Shown: in pieces, positions 10,045-19,290 of the stretch
Position numbering within the stretch: position 1 is the first letter of the stretch
Layout of the letters: the number at the start of each line of letters is the position of its first letter
Made by a program: the position numbers and the translations under genes
From: Zobellia amurskyensis
GTDB lineage: Bacteria; Bacteroidota; Bacteroidia; Flavobacteriales; Flavobacteriaceae
Direction: 5' to 3'
Assembly: GCF_009725985.1 (NCBI RefSeq)
Contig: NZ_RCNR01000020.1
Coordinates: forward strand, 17,008-81,007
Length of the DNA stretch: 64,000 nt
The notes under the pieces: generated by a model
The model's input: only the letters and a program-made list of their open reading frames with translations
Database searches by the model: none
Told to the model about the DNA's origin: nothing

Positions 10045-10668
10045 CTAGGTAGTATAACTTCTTTTACCCCTTAAGAAGTTACGTTTTAAGACTCGCGCGA
10101 ATCTACCATTAGTTGGGTATCTTCTATTCTTAGTCATATTATTAAAAATAAGTGCGGTAATAAAAAGTATAGTTGTCCCCATTAATACAGGCGAAACCAC
10201 ATAAAAATAACCCAACGACTTAATTTTTGCCGTACCTATTACTGCGATTAGAGCAGTTGCCCCGCCAGGCGGATGCAAGGTTTTAGTAACCTGCATAACC
10301 ACAATAGATGTAGCAACGGCCAAAGGTGCTGTCAACCAAATTATGTCTGGCAGAAGTTTATACACCGTAACACCAATAAAAGCAGATAATAATTGTCCTC
10401 CAATAAAATTACGAGGCTGTGCCAACGGACTTTCTATGGCTCCATATATCAATACACTGGAAGCTCCAAAAGAACCGATCAAAAGTACATTTTCAATCTT
10501 CGGTAAGTAAAAAGACTGCAACAGAGCAATAAGACCAATTCCCATGAACGCTCCTAGAAAGGACCAAAATTGCTCTCCAATATCAACTAAAGTCTCTTTA
10601 TAGATAACATACTTAGAAATGCGCGCTCTGCGATTAATTTTCTTGCTTAACTCCCTTCCCTTTTTCAT
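10045..10668 (-). CDS. HPP family integral membrane protein
   Basis: 207 residues. A basic N-terminal tail is followed by about four or five hydrophobic segments (FLGAFMGIGLIALLQSF, NVLLIGSFGASSVLIYG, LLSAFIGVTVYKLL, LAVATSIVVMQVT, VLMGTTILFITALIF). The family signature LHPPGGATALIA is present, as is the flanking SPLAQPRNFIGG. HPP proteins sit in the inner membrane; some plant and cyanobacterial members take part in nitrite transport, but the bacterial role is mostly unknown. The C-terminus is very basic. Single gene, convergent with tex. Confidence 0.9.
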   Translation of the reverse strand: MKKGRELSKKINRRARISKYVIYKETLVDIGEQFWSFLGAFMGIGLIALLQSFYLPKIENVLLIGSFGASSVLIYGAIESPLAQPRNFIGGQLLSAFIGVTVYKLLPDIIWLTAPLAVATSIVVMQVTKTLHPPGGATALIAVIGTAKIKSLGYFYVVSPVLMGTTILFITALIFNNMTKNRRYPTNGRFARVLKRNFLRGKRSYTT

Positions 10669-10923
10669 TGCAAATGCTTCTTTTTACAATTCAATTTCTT
10701 TTCAACTCCATTAAGAACCGGCAAAGATAAAAGAACACTAAAGATTGACAAAGACAAAAGCCTATTTATCCTATCATTTTACTAGGAAATCAATCAAAGA
10801 AAAGCTATTATTCAATTAAACCACTCCATACCAATGTGTTAAAATTCACTAAATCCATAAACTCAAGAGCAACCAAATAGCAATTTTAACTTTTCAACCT
10901 TATTTAGATTTATTTAAAATAAC

Positions 10924-10931
10924 TACATTTG
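10924..10931 (+). promoter_or_regulatory. Putative -7 box for the Lys/Cys-rich small gene
   Basis: TACATTTG matches TAnnTTTG and lies 22 bases before the GTG start at 10954. No clear -33 TTG is seen. The rest of the 285-base spacer from 10669 is AT-rich, with no other feature recognised. Confidence 0.45.
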
Positions 10932-10953
10932 CCCATATTCAGAATTCAAGCAG

Positions 10954-11148
10954 GTGTCAAAGAAAAAGAAATCCGCTAAAAAGAAAGCGAAAAAACAAAA
11001 AGATGCTTTGCTTCTCCAAAGCAAGGTAGAAAAAGCTTTAGCGGGAGAAGTTAAAGTGAAGTCCAGTTGCTGCAAAAAGTTCAAAAAGAGCGAGAGCAAA
11101 AGATGCGGACGCTGTCCTTGTTTTGACCTGATTAAAAAAGTGGCCTAA
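10954..11148 (+). CDS. Small Lys-rich protein with C-terminal Cys cluster
   Basis: 64 residues from a GTG start preceded by a TAnnTTTG box. Residues 2-17 are almost all Lys/Ala/Ser. The C-terminal half has five Cys in SSCCKKFKKSESKRCGRCPCFDL, in CC and CxxCxC spacing, suggesting a metal-binding knot or redox centre. No signal peptide, so cytoplasmic. I do not know its function; the basic arm suggests nucleic-acid or ribosome contact, which is inference. It stands alone between the HPP and deacetylase-fold genes. Confidence 0.65.
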   Translation: MSKKKKSAKKKAKKQKDALLLQSKVEKALAGEVKVKSSCCKKFKKSESKRCGRCPCFDLIKKVA

Positions 11149-11220
11149 CCCACTTCCCTCTTTAAAGGCTTATTTATCTCATTTTAGTACTTCTTGATTT
11201 CAAAAGGGAAATAGACCTCC

Positions 11221-11228
11221 TATATTTG
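11221..11228 (+). promoter_or_regulatory. Putative -7 box with near-leaderless start
   Basis: TATATTTG fits TAnnTTTG. Only four bases separate it from the ATG at 11233, so transcription would begin at or very near the start codon. No well-spaced -33 TTG was found. Confidence 0.45.
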
Positions 11229-11232
11229 TCAT

Positions 11233-12135
11233 ATGCTCAAGATTGCGTATCACCCTATTTATAATCATTCCTTACCAAAAGGGCACCGATTTCCAATGCT
11301 TAAATATGAGTTGTTACCTAAACAACTTTTACACGAAGGCACTTGTAGCCCAGACAACTTTTTTGAACCGGAAATACCCAATGACAAATACATTGTAGCC
11401 GTTCACGACCCAGAATATTTCTACGATTTATTGAATATAAAAATCCCACCCAAAGAGGCACGGAAAATAGGTTTTCCATTGACGGAAGACTTAATAGAGC
11501 GAGAACGAATTATAGCAGATGGTACTATGCAAGCGTGCTTGTTTGCAATTGAAAATGGGATTGCCATGAATATTGCCGGTGGCACGCATCATGCCTACAC
11601 TGATCGTGGGGAGGCTTTTTGCATGTTGAACGACCAAGCTATTGGAGCTCGGTATTTACAAGCCAAAAAACTAGCCAAAAAAATACTGATTGTAGATTTA
11701 GATGTTCACCAAGGTAACGGCACTGCCGAAATTTTCCAGAACGACCCCTCCGTATTTACATTCTCCATGCACGGGGCCAACAATTATCCTTTCAAAAAAG
11801 AACAGTCCGATTTAGATATAGCATTACCAAAAAATACTGGAGACGACGATTATTTGTTTGTATTAAAACAGGCCTTACCCAAACTAATTTCTGAAGAAAA
11901 ACCCGATTTTATTTTTTATCTCTCCGGTGTAGATGTCATTGCTTCGGACAAACTGGGAACATTAGCACTAAGTGTCGAAGGCTGCAAAGAAAGGGACGCT
12001 TTTGTGCTTAAAACCTGTTATCATATGCAAATACCCGTTCAGTGTAGCATGGGCGGAGGCTATTCTCCTGACATTAAAACTATTGTAGATGCACACGCCA
12101 ACACCTTTAGACTTGCGCAAGAAATTTATTTTTAG
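11233..12135 (+). CDS. Histone deacetylase-fold (arginase/deacetylase superfamily) protein
   Basis: 300 residues, single domain. The catalytic landmarks of zinc-dependent class I/II deacetylases are present: the His pair in GGTHHAYTDRGEAFCMLND, zinc ligands in LIVDLDVHQGNG (Asp and His), and the third ligand in FYLSGVDVIASDKLG, with CSMGGGYSP near the end where eukaryotic enzymes carry the Tyr loop. Bacterial members include acetoin-utilisation AcuC and acetylpolyamine amidohydrolases; substrate here is unknown. Cytoplasmic, no signal. It stands alone, and its promoter box almost touches the ATG. Confidence 0.9.
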   Translation: MLKIAYHPIYNHSLPKGHRFPMLKYELLPKQLLHEGTCSPDNFFEPEIPNDKYIVAVHDPEYFYDLLNIKIPPKEARKIGFPLTEDLIERERIIADGTMQACLFAIENGIAMNIAGGTHHAYTDRGEAFCMLNDQAIGARYLQAKKLAKKILIVDLDVHQGNGTAEIFQNDPSVFTFSMHGANNYPFKKEQSDLDIALPKNTGDDDYLFVLKQALPKLISEEKPDFIFYLSGVDVIASDKLGTLALSVEGCKERDAFVLKTCYHMQIPVQCSMGGGYSPDIKTIVDAHANTFRLAQEIYF

Positions 12136-12266
12136 AGGAAGTGCGCAATCGTTCATAACCCGTAATATTTATATTCGTATTCCTTTATTTCGTAAATTAA
12201 CAGGAAGTGACCTGACCAGCGGAGTATAAATACACACCATAGTGTCTATTTTTTTGTCTTTAAACA

Positions 12267-12296
12267 TTGAAGCTTTAAAGAATAAATCTAGTTTTG
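12267..12296 (+). promoter_or_regulatory. Promoter of the PAP2 phosphatase gene
   Basis: TTG at 12267-12269, a 19-base spacer, then TAGTTTTG at 12289-12296: a full match to the Bacteroidota consensus. The ATG lies eight bases downstream, so the leader is only a few bases. This box is also why the in-frame GTG at 12242 is rejected as start. Confidence 0.75.
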
Positions 12297-12304
12297 CAAT
12301 TATT

Positions 12305-13138
12305 ATGAAAAAGACACTTGCTTTACTCCTTACCATCTTTACGATTGGTTCTTATGCTCAAGACTCCATCGTACCAGTACCTGAAAAAAGATGGGACATG
12401 TTCAAATACGATTTTGTAAATATGTTTAAAGGTGTTGGCTATTCCTATACCAGGCCCTTTCACTGGAACGGTCAGCAATGGGCTCAATTCGGAGGTGTAG
12501 TAGCGGCTACTGGAACTGTTTATCTTTTTGATGACAATACTTCTGAATTTATTCAGAGACAAAAAGAAGGTGTACCACAGATTATACGAGAATACGGAGA
12601 GCTCTATGGTAGTCCTGAAAACAACTATTTAGCAACTTCCGGAGTATATTTGGCCGGATTGATTACCAAAAACGAAAAACTGCGCCGTACAGGAGTCCTT
12701 CTTATAGCATCCGCTACTTCAGCGGGCTTTTTACAGCAAGTTTTAAAATCTGCGGTAGGTCGTGCAAGACCCGTAGCAGAAAGAGGAAAGGACACTTTTG
12801 ACCCGTTTAATTCCAATAGAAATTATCATTCGTTTCCGTCAGGACATGCCTTACTAGCATTTACAAACGCCTATGCCATTGGCAAACAATTTAAAAGTCC
12901 ATGGGTAAAGGCAGGTATTTATACTTTGGGGGCCGTACCCGGTATTTCGCGTATTTGGGATGGCCAGCATTGGTTAAGTGATTTTGTTTTTGCCTTAGCA
13001 ATTAGTGTTGCTACAGTAGAATCTATAGACCGGTACCTAGATAAAAAGTATAATGAAAAATACAACGACCAAGCTAAAAAAATGAGCTGGAACCTTAATT
13101 TTGGTCCAGGAACCTTGGGTGTTGTCCTTCAATTTTAA
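12305..13138 (+). CDS. PAP2 family phosphatase, exported
   Basis: 277 residues from the ATG at 12305. Residues 1-19 (MKKTLALLLTIFTIGSYAQ) are a Sec signal peptide. The three PAP2 active-site motifs are present: KSAVGRARP (KxxxxxxRP), YHSFPSGHALLAF (PSGH), and SRIWDGQHWLSDFVFA (SRxxxxxHxxxD). The family dephosphorylates lipid phosphates such as undecaprenyl pyrophosphate or phosphatidic acid at the periplasmic face. Only weakly hydrophobic helices surround the motifs, so it may be soluble or peripheral. Its stop codon overlaps the stop of the convergent symporter gene. Confidence 0.9.
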   Translation: MKKTLALLLTIFTIGSYAQDSIVPVPEKRWDMFKYDFVNMFKGVGYSYTRPFHWNGQQWAQFGGVVAATGTVYLFDDNTSEFIQRQKEGVPQIIREYGELYGSPENNYLATSGVYLAGLITKNEKLRRTGVLLIASATSAGFLQQVLKSAVGRARPVAERGKDTFDPFNSNRNYHSFPSGHALLAFTNAYAIGKQFKSPWVKAGIYTLGAVPGISRIWDGQHWLSDFVFALAISVATVESIDRYLDKKYNEKYNDQAKKMSWNLNFGPGTLGVVLQF

Positions 13139-14784
13139 AATATCAAATAGGTACTGAGTACCAATGCAGTGATAGCTGCCCCTACAATAAATGCATATTT
13201 CCATGGCTCAACACTTACAGCATCGGTAGTCATTGGCTTATAATCGGTTTCTCTTGGATAAAGTTTTCCAATAACCAACATGATTATAATATTCAACACA
13301 AATAAAATGGCCATCACGTGTAAAAAGTGTGGATAAGCTTCCGCTTGTATTACACTCAATGCTTTGGCATCCGTTATTCCGTTCTGTGCTGCCTCGACAA
13401 GCGCACTATCCACATAATAAGGCTTGATGATAAACTGACTTATGGAATACAGAACAACCCCTGAAATAACTCCAATTTTAGCAGCTATAGCCGGAACGCG
13501 TTTGGTAAAGAAACCTATTACAATTACGGTTAAAATAGGAATACTATAACAACCGTTAGCCTCCTGTAACCATGCAAACAGTCCTTGTGGAGCATTGGCA
13601 ATCAACGGGGCTACACACATTCCTAAAATGCCCAGCACAAGACCGAACATTTTCCCCGCTTTTACGGTTTCAACTTCATTAGCGCTTTTCTTGAAATATT
13701 GACGATAAAGGTCAAACCCGAATAAGGTGGCACTACTGTTCAAAAGACTATTGAAAGAGCTGAGAATAGCACCAAAAAGCACTGCAGCAAAAAGACCTGT
13801 AAATGCAGCAGGAAGTACCCTGGCTACCAGTTTGGGGTAAGCTTGATCTGGATTATCAAGGTTACCCTCAAAAATATGCCACGCAATAATACCCGGCAAT
13901 ACCACAATTATTGGTATTAAAAACTTTACTAATGCGGCAAGTATAACCCCTTTTTGACCTTCTTTTAAATTTTTCGCCCCGAAAACACGTTGCAAAATAA
14001 CCTGGTTCGTACCCCAATAAAACATCTGTACGAGCATCATTCCCGTAAAAATAGTCCCAAAAGGTATTGAGGCATCTACATCTCCTTTTACATTGAATTT
14101 CTCAGGGTGGCTTTTCCAAAGTACACTTATACCTTCGGAAATACTTCCGTCTCCAATAGCCATCAATCCAAAAACAGGAATAAGAAGACCTCCAATCAAA
14201 AGCCCTATAGAGTTGATAAGATCAGAAACCGCTACAGCTTTTAATCCACCAAAAATTGCATATATAATACCGATAATACCAATACTCCAAACACAAATCC
14301 ATAAAGTAACCGTGTCCGAAAGCCCTAAAAGACTAGGTAAATCGAACATAGTGCTAAAAGCCAAAGACCCAGAATAAAGTACTGATGGAATTACCACAAT
14401 TACATAACCAGATAAAAATAAGGCCGTGAGAATGGCTTTTGTACCATGATCGAATCTATCCTCTACAAATTGCGGAATCGTCGTTATACCGCCTCTCATG
14501 TATCTAGGAAGCAGGAATACGGCTGTTATAATCATGGCTATTGCTGCTAAAGTTTCCCATGCCATAACCAATACACCCTCGGTAAACGCTTGCCCGTTCA
14601 ACCCAACAATCTGTTCTGCGGAAAGATTAGTTAGAAGCAACGAACCTGCAATGGTAATCGCCCCTAAACTTCTGCCAGCAAGAAAATAACCATCAGCAGA
14701 TTTTTCATTGGTACTTCTTGTAGCATACCAAGCAATTATAGCCACTAAAAGCGTGAAACCTACAAAAGAAACAATTGAGAGCAT
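13135..14784 (-). CDS. Sodium/solute symporter (SSS family)
   Basis: 549 residues with about 13-14 hydrophobic segments. N-terminal family features include YFLAGRSLGAITIAGSLLLTNLSAEQIVGLNGQAF. The closest well-known group is the YidK/SGLT-like sugar branch (solute:sodium symporters). It would import a small solute with Na+ across the inner membrane. It is the last gene of the operon GH36 - acetyltransferase - symporter, 46 bases after the acetyltransferase stop, so a sugar such as galactose or a small alpha-galactoside is the likely cargo (inference from context). It shares its stop region with the PAP2 gene. Confidence 0.9.
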   Translation of the reverse strand: MLSIVSFVGFTLLVAIIAWYATRSTNEKSADGYFLAGRSLGAITIAGSLLLTNLSAEQIVGLNGQAFTEGVLVMAWETLAAIAMIITAVFLLPRYMRGGITTIPQFVEDRFDHGTKAILTALFLSGYVIVVIPSVLYSGSLAFSTMFDLPSLLGLSDTVTLWICVWSIGIIGIIYAIFGGLKAVAVSDLINSIGLLIGGLLIPVFGLMAIGDGSISEGISVLWKSHPEKFNVKGDVDASIPFGTIFTGMMLVQMFYWGTNQVILQRVFGAKNLKEGQKGVILAALVKFLIPIIVVLPGIIAWHIFEGNLDNPDQAYPKLVARVLPAAFTGLFAAVLFGAILSSFNSLLNSSATLFGFDLYRQYFKKSANEVETVKAGKMFGLVLGILGMCVAPLIANAPQGLFAWLQEANGCYSIPILTVIVIGFFTKRVPAIAAKIGVISGVVLYSISQFIIKPYYVDSALVEAAQNGITDAKALSVIQAEAYPHFLHVMAILFVLNIIIMLVIGKLYPRETDYKPMTTDAVSVEPWKYAFIVGAAITALVLSTYLIF

Positions 14785-14830
14785 GTATTTGAAATTTTGA
14801 GTTGGTTAGGAGCAATGAATTAAAAGACCA

Positions 14831-15388
14831 CTAGTTGTCAATTTTCTTTAGTACACGACATGGATTACCCACCGCTACTACATTTTCAGGGATATCCTTT
14901 ACAACAACACTACCCGATCCAATAACACTATTATTACCAATGGTAACACCCGGATTAACAATTACTCCGCCCCCAATCCAAACATTATCTCCAATACGAA
15001 TTGGTTTTGCATATTCTATCCCTGAGTTACGGGCTTCAAATTCTAAAGGATGGGTAGCCGTGAGCAACTTTACTCCTGGTGCCATCATTACATTTTTACC
15101 TATATAAACCGGCGCGGCGTCTAAAATAATACAATCAAAGTTAGCGTAGGAATTTTCTCCCCAGAAAATATTAAAACCATAATCGCATGTAAAACGGTTT
15201 TCGATGTAGAAATTCTTTCCTGTTTCAGCAAATAACTCTTTAAAAAAATGCTTGCGCTGCCGTTCCTTATCCATAGGTATTGATTCAATTTCACGCATTA
15301 ACCTTCTTGCGTTTAACCTACCTCTTACCAATTCCCTATCATGTGGATTATAGGGCTGACCAGCAATCATTTTTTCTTTTTCCGTCAT
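14831..15388 (-). CDS. Sugar O-acetyltransferase (maltose/galactoside type, left-handed beta-helix)
   Basis: 185 residues from the ATG at 15388 (MTEKEKMIAGQPYNPHDREL), the standard Maa/LacA N-terminus. The frame runs 20 codons further upstream but overlaps the end of the GH36 gene and is rejected. Hexapeptide repeats occupy the second half (IYIGKNVMMAPGVKLLTATHPL, IRIGDNVWIGGGVIVNPG), with the catalytic His in TATHPL. The enzyme transfers acetyl from acetyl-CoA to a sugar hydroxyl in the cytoplasm, possibly as detoxification of non-metabolised sugar. It is 10 bases after the GH36 stop, in the same operon. Confidence 0.92.
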   Translation of the reverse strand: MTEKEKMIAGQPYNPHDRELVRGRLNARRLMREIESIPMDKERQRKHFFKELFAETGKNFYIENRFTCDYGFNIFWGENSYANFDCIILDAAPVYIGKNVMMAPGVKLLTATHPLEFEARNSGIEYAKPIRIGDNVWIGGGVIVNPGVTIGNNSVIGSGSVVVKDIPENVVAVGNPCRVLKKIDN

Positions 15389-15398
15389 TTGAATTCTA

Positions 15399-17168
15399 CT
15401 ATATTTTCTCGGCTCTAATGATTCCACAGGCAGGAACCTCAATTTCAAGTATACCTTTCGAAAATACTACATTATCCTCCCTTATCAAACTTCCTTGGCA
15501 ATCATAAATCTTACAACGATAAGCACCCCAATCTTTTGTGCTTCGGATGACAATATGGTCTGCAATTTGACCATTTAATATATCCATAATTTTATTCTCT
15601 TTATTAAATTCAATTACCCAAGTATCATAAACCCCAATAATTACATGTCCATTTTTAGACACTCGTTTTGTAGGGTAGTTAGCAAGAGGCTTTGAAGGAA
15701 GAAAATCACCGTTCATAAGAACATCGGCATTTTCATTCCAGTATTTTGTGTAAAAACCAATCATATTTATATACTCCTCTGGTGTTTCGCTCAACATAAT
15801 TGAGAGCTGAGGAACACCAAAAAGTGTATTGATTACTTGAAGTGCAGCAATTTCCAAAGGCTCGTCTTCATGCCAAGTAACCATATCCGAATGTACGGCG
15901 GTATTACCAGCGAGCATACGTATATCCGCAATACGTAATCGGTTCATGGTAGCATCTCCTGGGCAATCAAAAGCCCTGAACATATTTCCATATTTACGCA
16001 TTGCCGGCCCAGTATATTTCTGTCTAAACTCGATAAAAATTTCAGGGTTGATGGCCGTTACCGCTTCTTTTACATCTGTCAGTAAACGGTCAACCGCATC
16101 ATTAATTGAAGCATAATCTGCATCTGGTCCTAGCTGGGTAGGCGTGTCTTTATAAAACCTAAAATCATCTATAAAATCAAGTTTGAAACCATCTAGATTC
16201 CACTCTTTGGCCGCATTTGTATAAATACCTATGAGATGTTGTCTTACCTCTGGGTAGCGTGGATCAAAAACGGGTGCCCACCTATGATCTTCTGTTAAAA
16301 ATTTACCTTTAAAAAGTTTGAATGCTTTTGATTTTTCGCCACAAAACGGAACAGAATACCAGAGAGCTACTTTCATTCCTGTCTGATGTACACTCTTTAC
16401 AAATTCGGCCATTTCAGGAATTCGGTCCGGTTTCCAATCTCCCGTGAAATCATAACCCCTATTTGAATCAAAGGTTTGCCATCCATCATCTATAATAATA
16501 GCTTCATAACCTAAGCGTTTAGCTAGTTTGCACTCCTTAAGCAAAAGTTCTACTTCTAGATTTTGATGAAATTGGTACCAGGTAGAATACAATGGTTTTT
16601 TTGCGATATCAGGCACATACGCCGGTTTCAACTCCTCAAACGTTTCCCACCAAGATGAAACTGCTTTTAAACTATCCGAAAAATGTTGATTTTGATTATC
16701 CAATCTTAACTGAACTTTAAAATCTTTGAGTGGATAATGCTGCTCAGTGAAAAAAGTGATGTGGCAATAAAAACAATTATCTTCTTCTCTTAAGCGCGCA
16801 TTCATCTCCAATTTGTTGATTGCATTGGAACAAGCAAAGGTTAGGATATTCTCGTCACTGTTACCAAAAAGTGAAATGACAGGAGAGTCAATAGAAATTC
16901 TAGACTCCATATTATCCAGCTCCCAGTCCGCCTGAATACGTTTGTTAAAATCAGTTGTTGGCTTCCATACCCCTTTTACATTAATTGCTGGAACCTTCCA
17001 CTGCAGAGTTATTGGTTCAGGAATTCGCTCCTCGTTGCTTGATACTTCAAAATTGTAAATGACCGTACCGTCTTGATCGTATATTTTTTCTAGAGTGGTT
17101 TGAAAATTATCATCCGCTCCAATAATATTTAATTCAGGGGCGGTTATAGAGTTCGTGTTTGCAGTCAT
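15399..17168 (-). CDS. GH36-like alpha-galactosidase, cytoplasmic
   Basis: 589 residues with no signal peptide. An N-terminal beta-sandwich (about residues 1-190) precedes a TIM barrel with clan GH-D signatures: GYEAIIIDDGWQTFDSNRGYDF, MKVALWYSVPF, and LDGFKLDFIDDF, where Asp331 in KLDF is the expected nucleophile. A small C-terminal beta domain closes the protein. The family hydrolyses alpha-1,6-galactosides and related substrates. Absence of a signal implies that the sugar is imported first, in line with the symporter two genes downstream. It is the first gene of its operon, with a long (~150-base) leader and a repeat-type operator at the promoter. Confidence 0.88.
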   Translation of the reverse strand: MTANTNSITAPELNIIGADDNFQTTLEKIYDQDGTVIYNFEVSSNEERIPEPITLQWKVPAINVKGVWKPTTDFNKRIQADWELDNMESRISIDSPVISLFGNSDENILTFACSNAINKLEMNARLREEDNCFYCHITFFTEQHYPLKDFKVQLRLDNQNQHFSDSLKAVSSWWETFEELKPAYVPDIAKKPLYSTWYQFHQNLEVELLLKECKLAKRLGYEAIIIDDGWQTFDSNRGYDFTGDWKPDRIPEMAEFVKSVHQTGMKVALWYSVPFCGEKSKAFKLFKGKFLTEDHRWAPVFDPRYPEVRQHLIGIYTNAAKEWNLDGFKLDFIDDFRFYKDTPTQLGPDADYASINDAVDRLLTDVKEAVTAINPEIFIEFRQKYTGPAMRKYGNMFRAFDCPGDATMNRLRIADIRMLAGNTAVHSDMVTWHEDEPLEIAALQVINTLFGVPQLSIMLSETPEEYINMIGFYTKYWNENADVLMNGDFLPSKPLANYPTKRVSKNGHVIIGVYDTWVIEFNKENKIMDILNGQIADHIVIRSTKDWGAYRCKIYDCQGSLIREDNVVFSKGILEIEVPACGIIRAEKI

Positions 17169-17302
17169 CTATTTTATATTGGCTGGTAATTATTAGTATT
17201 TAACGATATTCTACTTCACTATTTTAAGCAAAAAATATTGTTGAAAATTTTAAATCCCTCTTCATCAATTGTAGGAAAACGGTAGATATCAACTTATTAT
17301 TG

Positions 17303-17322
17303 TACTATGATATACTATGCTA
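17303..17322 (-). promoter_or_regulatory. Tandem 10-bp direct repeat: candidate operator of the GH36 operon
   Basis: TACTATGATA (17303-17312) is followed at once by TACTATGCTA (17313-17322). The core plus the next bases, CTATGCTACTC, occurs again in the susC upstream region within a second tandem 10-bp repeat. The repeat starts five bases from the -7 box, so it covers the expected transcription start: a repressor-like position. The likely ligand protein is the GntR-type regulator encoded at 22768-23781 (inference). Confidence 0.6.
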
Positions 17323-17327
17323 CTCAC

Positions 17328-17358
17328 CAAAGATACATTCTATCAGAAAAACCACAAA
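17328..17358 (-). promoter_or_regulatory. Promoter of the GH36 operon
   Basis: Read on the minus strand: TTTG (17358-17355), a 19-base spacer, then TATCTTTG (17335-17328). This is a full match to the Bacteroidota TTTG-N19-TAnnTTTG promoter. The GH36 ATG is ~160 bases downstream. Confidence 0.75.
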
Positions 17359-17664
17359 GAAAAATCGTGATAATCAACTTCTAAACACCTGATTCATAAG
17401 CTTAAAAAATAATAAAAACAATGCTATTTTTTCAAACTCCAGAATGAGTTCTCTCTTGATAGAAACCCTATTCTGATTAAAACATTTGAAATATACAAAT
17501 AATAAAACCCAATCGTAAGACATTTCCCTCGTTTAGCGCTAATTAAAACACTTTACTTTTAACCTCTATATTTATCAGGAATATATTGGTTTAGCAAGAG
17601 ATCTATCAATCTTACCTAACCAAGCACATAAGCATTTTGAGAGTTACAGACGACCATAAACAAG

Positions 17665-17704
17665 AAGAAATCCTATTTAGAATAAACTCTAAATAGAATT
17701 TCTT
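17665..17704 (-). terminator. Terminator of the susCD operon
   Basis: A 17-bp stem with one mismatch: AAGAAAT-C-CTATTTAGA (17665-17681) pairs with TCTAAATAG-A-ATTTCTT (17688-17704) around a six-base loop. It lies 37 bases after the susD stop and separates susCD from the GH36 operon. AT-rich, with a modest T tail on the minus strand. Confidence 0.65.
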
Positions 17705-17741
17705 ACATTAAATTTTTAAGGAAAACCTTAAAAGAAAACCA

Positions 17742-19268
17742 TTAATATCCTGGGTTCTGTATCAATAAGCCTTTAGATCTATCAATTTCCGTAAGTGGAA
17801 AAGGAAATACATTGTATTTATCATCCCAAGCCGCTCCAAAAACCTCAGCTCCTATACCCCATCTTGTAATATCAAAATACCGATGCGGCTCCAAAGCTAA
17901 TTCTACTCTTTTCTCCTGCATTAGAGCATCCATAGGGTCTAATGAACGATCAACAGGGCCTAATCCCGCTCTATCACGTATATCGTCTATTTCATCAAAA
18001 GCAAGACCTACATCACCACCCCCTTGTATTAAGGCCTCTGCGTATAACAATTTGGCCTCTGCAAATCTAAACCATCGCTCATTGTTAAAATCCACTTGTC
18101 CGTTAGCAGAAGAGTTACCTACTACAGCATTTAAAGTTCCTCTATACTTCTTCAAAGTATACCCTGACGAAGACCAAGCAGGATCATAAGGAATTTCATA
18201 ACGCGTTCCATCAAAAGAATAATACATATCACCATCTTGATACACAGTAACCGCCAATCTTTCATCACCTGCCTCATAAGCATCCACTAAGTCTTGGGTT
18301 GGAACCCATTGCCCATTTTTACCACCAGGCGCTCCTCCCGCAGCATCCCAATAATTCCCACGTGCCGTACCTTGAGAAGCCTTAAAATCTTCTGAGTGTG
18401 TATCATCAAATACCCAAAGGTTATCATCTGAAAACGGACCTCCATATTGAATTTCGAAAATAGATTCTGAATTATTTTCATTGGTATATGCAAATAATTG
18501 TTCGTAGTCTGGAACCAAAACGTAAGGTCCTGAGTTTACTACTTCTTCCAAAGCAGTTATTGCCGCAGGCCAATCTTTCTTCCAAACATTTACTTTTCCT
18601 ATATAGGCTTTAGCCGTCCACAAGGTTACCCTACCTGTATTAGATCCGTCCCACTCAACAGGAAGCCCTGACTCAGCTTCAGCCAAATCCGCCAATATTG
18701 CGGCATATAATTCTTCTTGTGTTGCATTAGGTCTGGCCTGATCATTAATATCGGTTCTAATATCCAGAGCTAAAGGTGGGGTTCCAAACATCTTCATAGC
18801 TTGAAAATGAAACCAAGCTCTTAAGAATTTAGCTTCCGCCCCAATTATAGTCTTGTCTTCTGCAGTTAGCTCATTTTCACCATCAAGGTTTTCAATTACA
18901 ATATTTGCTCTATAAATACCTTCATATATTTGAGTATATACTGCACCAAACGGTACGTCATTTGAGCGAAGCAAAAGATTATCAATATCTCTGGAGCTAC
19001 CCCCGTTTACCTCATCAGCAGCTACATCATCTGTTATGGCCAAGGAAATCTTCCAGAATTCACCTCGTTCGCCAAGAGTTTCCGTACTAGTACCCCAGAA
19101 ATCTTGAATAGAAGAATACGATGCAAAAACAGCTCCATCAAAATCCGTTCTGGTCTTATAGAACTGATTTGTAGTGACACGATCCAGAGGCTCGAGATCA
19201 AGTTGATCACCGCAGGAGAAAACTCCTAACAGCGATACAAATGCGAAAAATATAATTATTTTTTTCAT
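17742..19268 (-). CDS. SusD/RagB family outer-membrane lipoprotein
   Basis: 508 residues. The lipoprotein signal MKKIIIFFAFVSLLGVFSC has the lipobox Cys at residue 19, followed by GDQLDLEPLDRVTTNQFYKT, a typical SusD start. TPR-like helices follow (GAEAKFLRAWFHFQAMKMFG), and the C-terminus has the usual MQEKRVELALEPHRYFDITRWG and FPFPLTEIDRSKGL. The protein binds glycan at the cell surface as the lid of the SusC transporter. Its gene follows susC after 22 bases and ends before a hairpin terminator. Glycan specificity cannot be read directly; the associated GH36 suggests alpha-galactosides. Confidence 0.95.
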   Translation of the reverse strand: MKKIIIFFAFVSLLGVFSCGDQLDLEPLDRVTTNQFYKTRTDFDGAVFASYSSIQDFWGTSTETLGERGEFWKISLAITDDVAADEVNGGSSRDIDNLLLRSNDVPFGAVYTQIYEGIYRANIVIENLDGENELTAEDKTIIGAEAKFLRAWFHFQAMKMFGTPPLALDIRTDINDQARPNATQEELYAAILADLAEAESGLPVEWDGSNTGRVTLWTAKAYIGKVNVWKKDWPAAITALEEVVNSGPYVLVPDYEQLFAYTNENNSESIFEIQYGGPFSDDNLWVFDDTHSEDFKASQGTARGNYWDAAGGAPGGKNGQWVPTQDLVDAYEAGDERLAVTVYQDGDMYYSFDGTRYEIPYDPAWSSSGYTLKKYRGTLNAVVGNSSANGQVDFNNERWFRFAEAKLLYAEALIQGGGDVGLAFDEIDDIRDRAGLGPVDRSLDPMDALMQEKRVELALEPHRYFDITRWGIGAEVFGAAWDDKYNVFPFPLTEIDRSKGLLIQNPGY

Positions 19269-19290
19269 AATTTTTTATAATTTTTTAGAC

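Larger units (their letters stand above)
17169..17741 (-). other. 573-base spacer between the two sugar operons
   Basis: No gene. From right to left on the minus strand it holds the susD terminator (17665-17704), about 300 bases of AT-rich sequence with nothing recognised, the promoter (17328-17358), the direct-repeat operator (17303-17322), and a leader of about 150 bases up to the GH36 start. GATATCAA at 17285-17292 recurs downstream of the susC operator. Confidence 0.7.
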
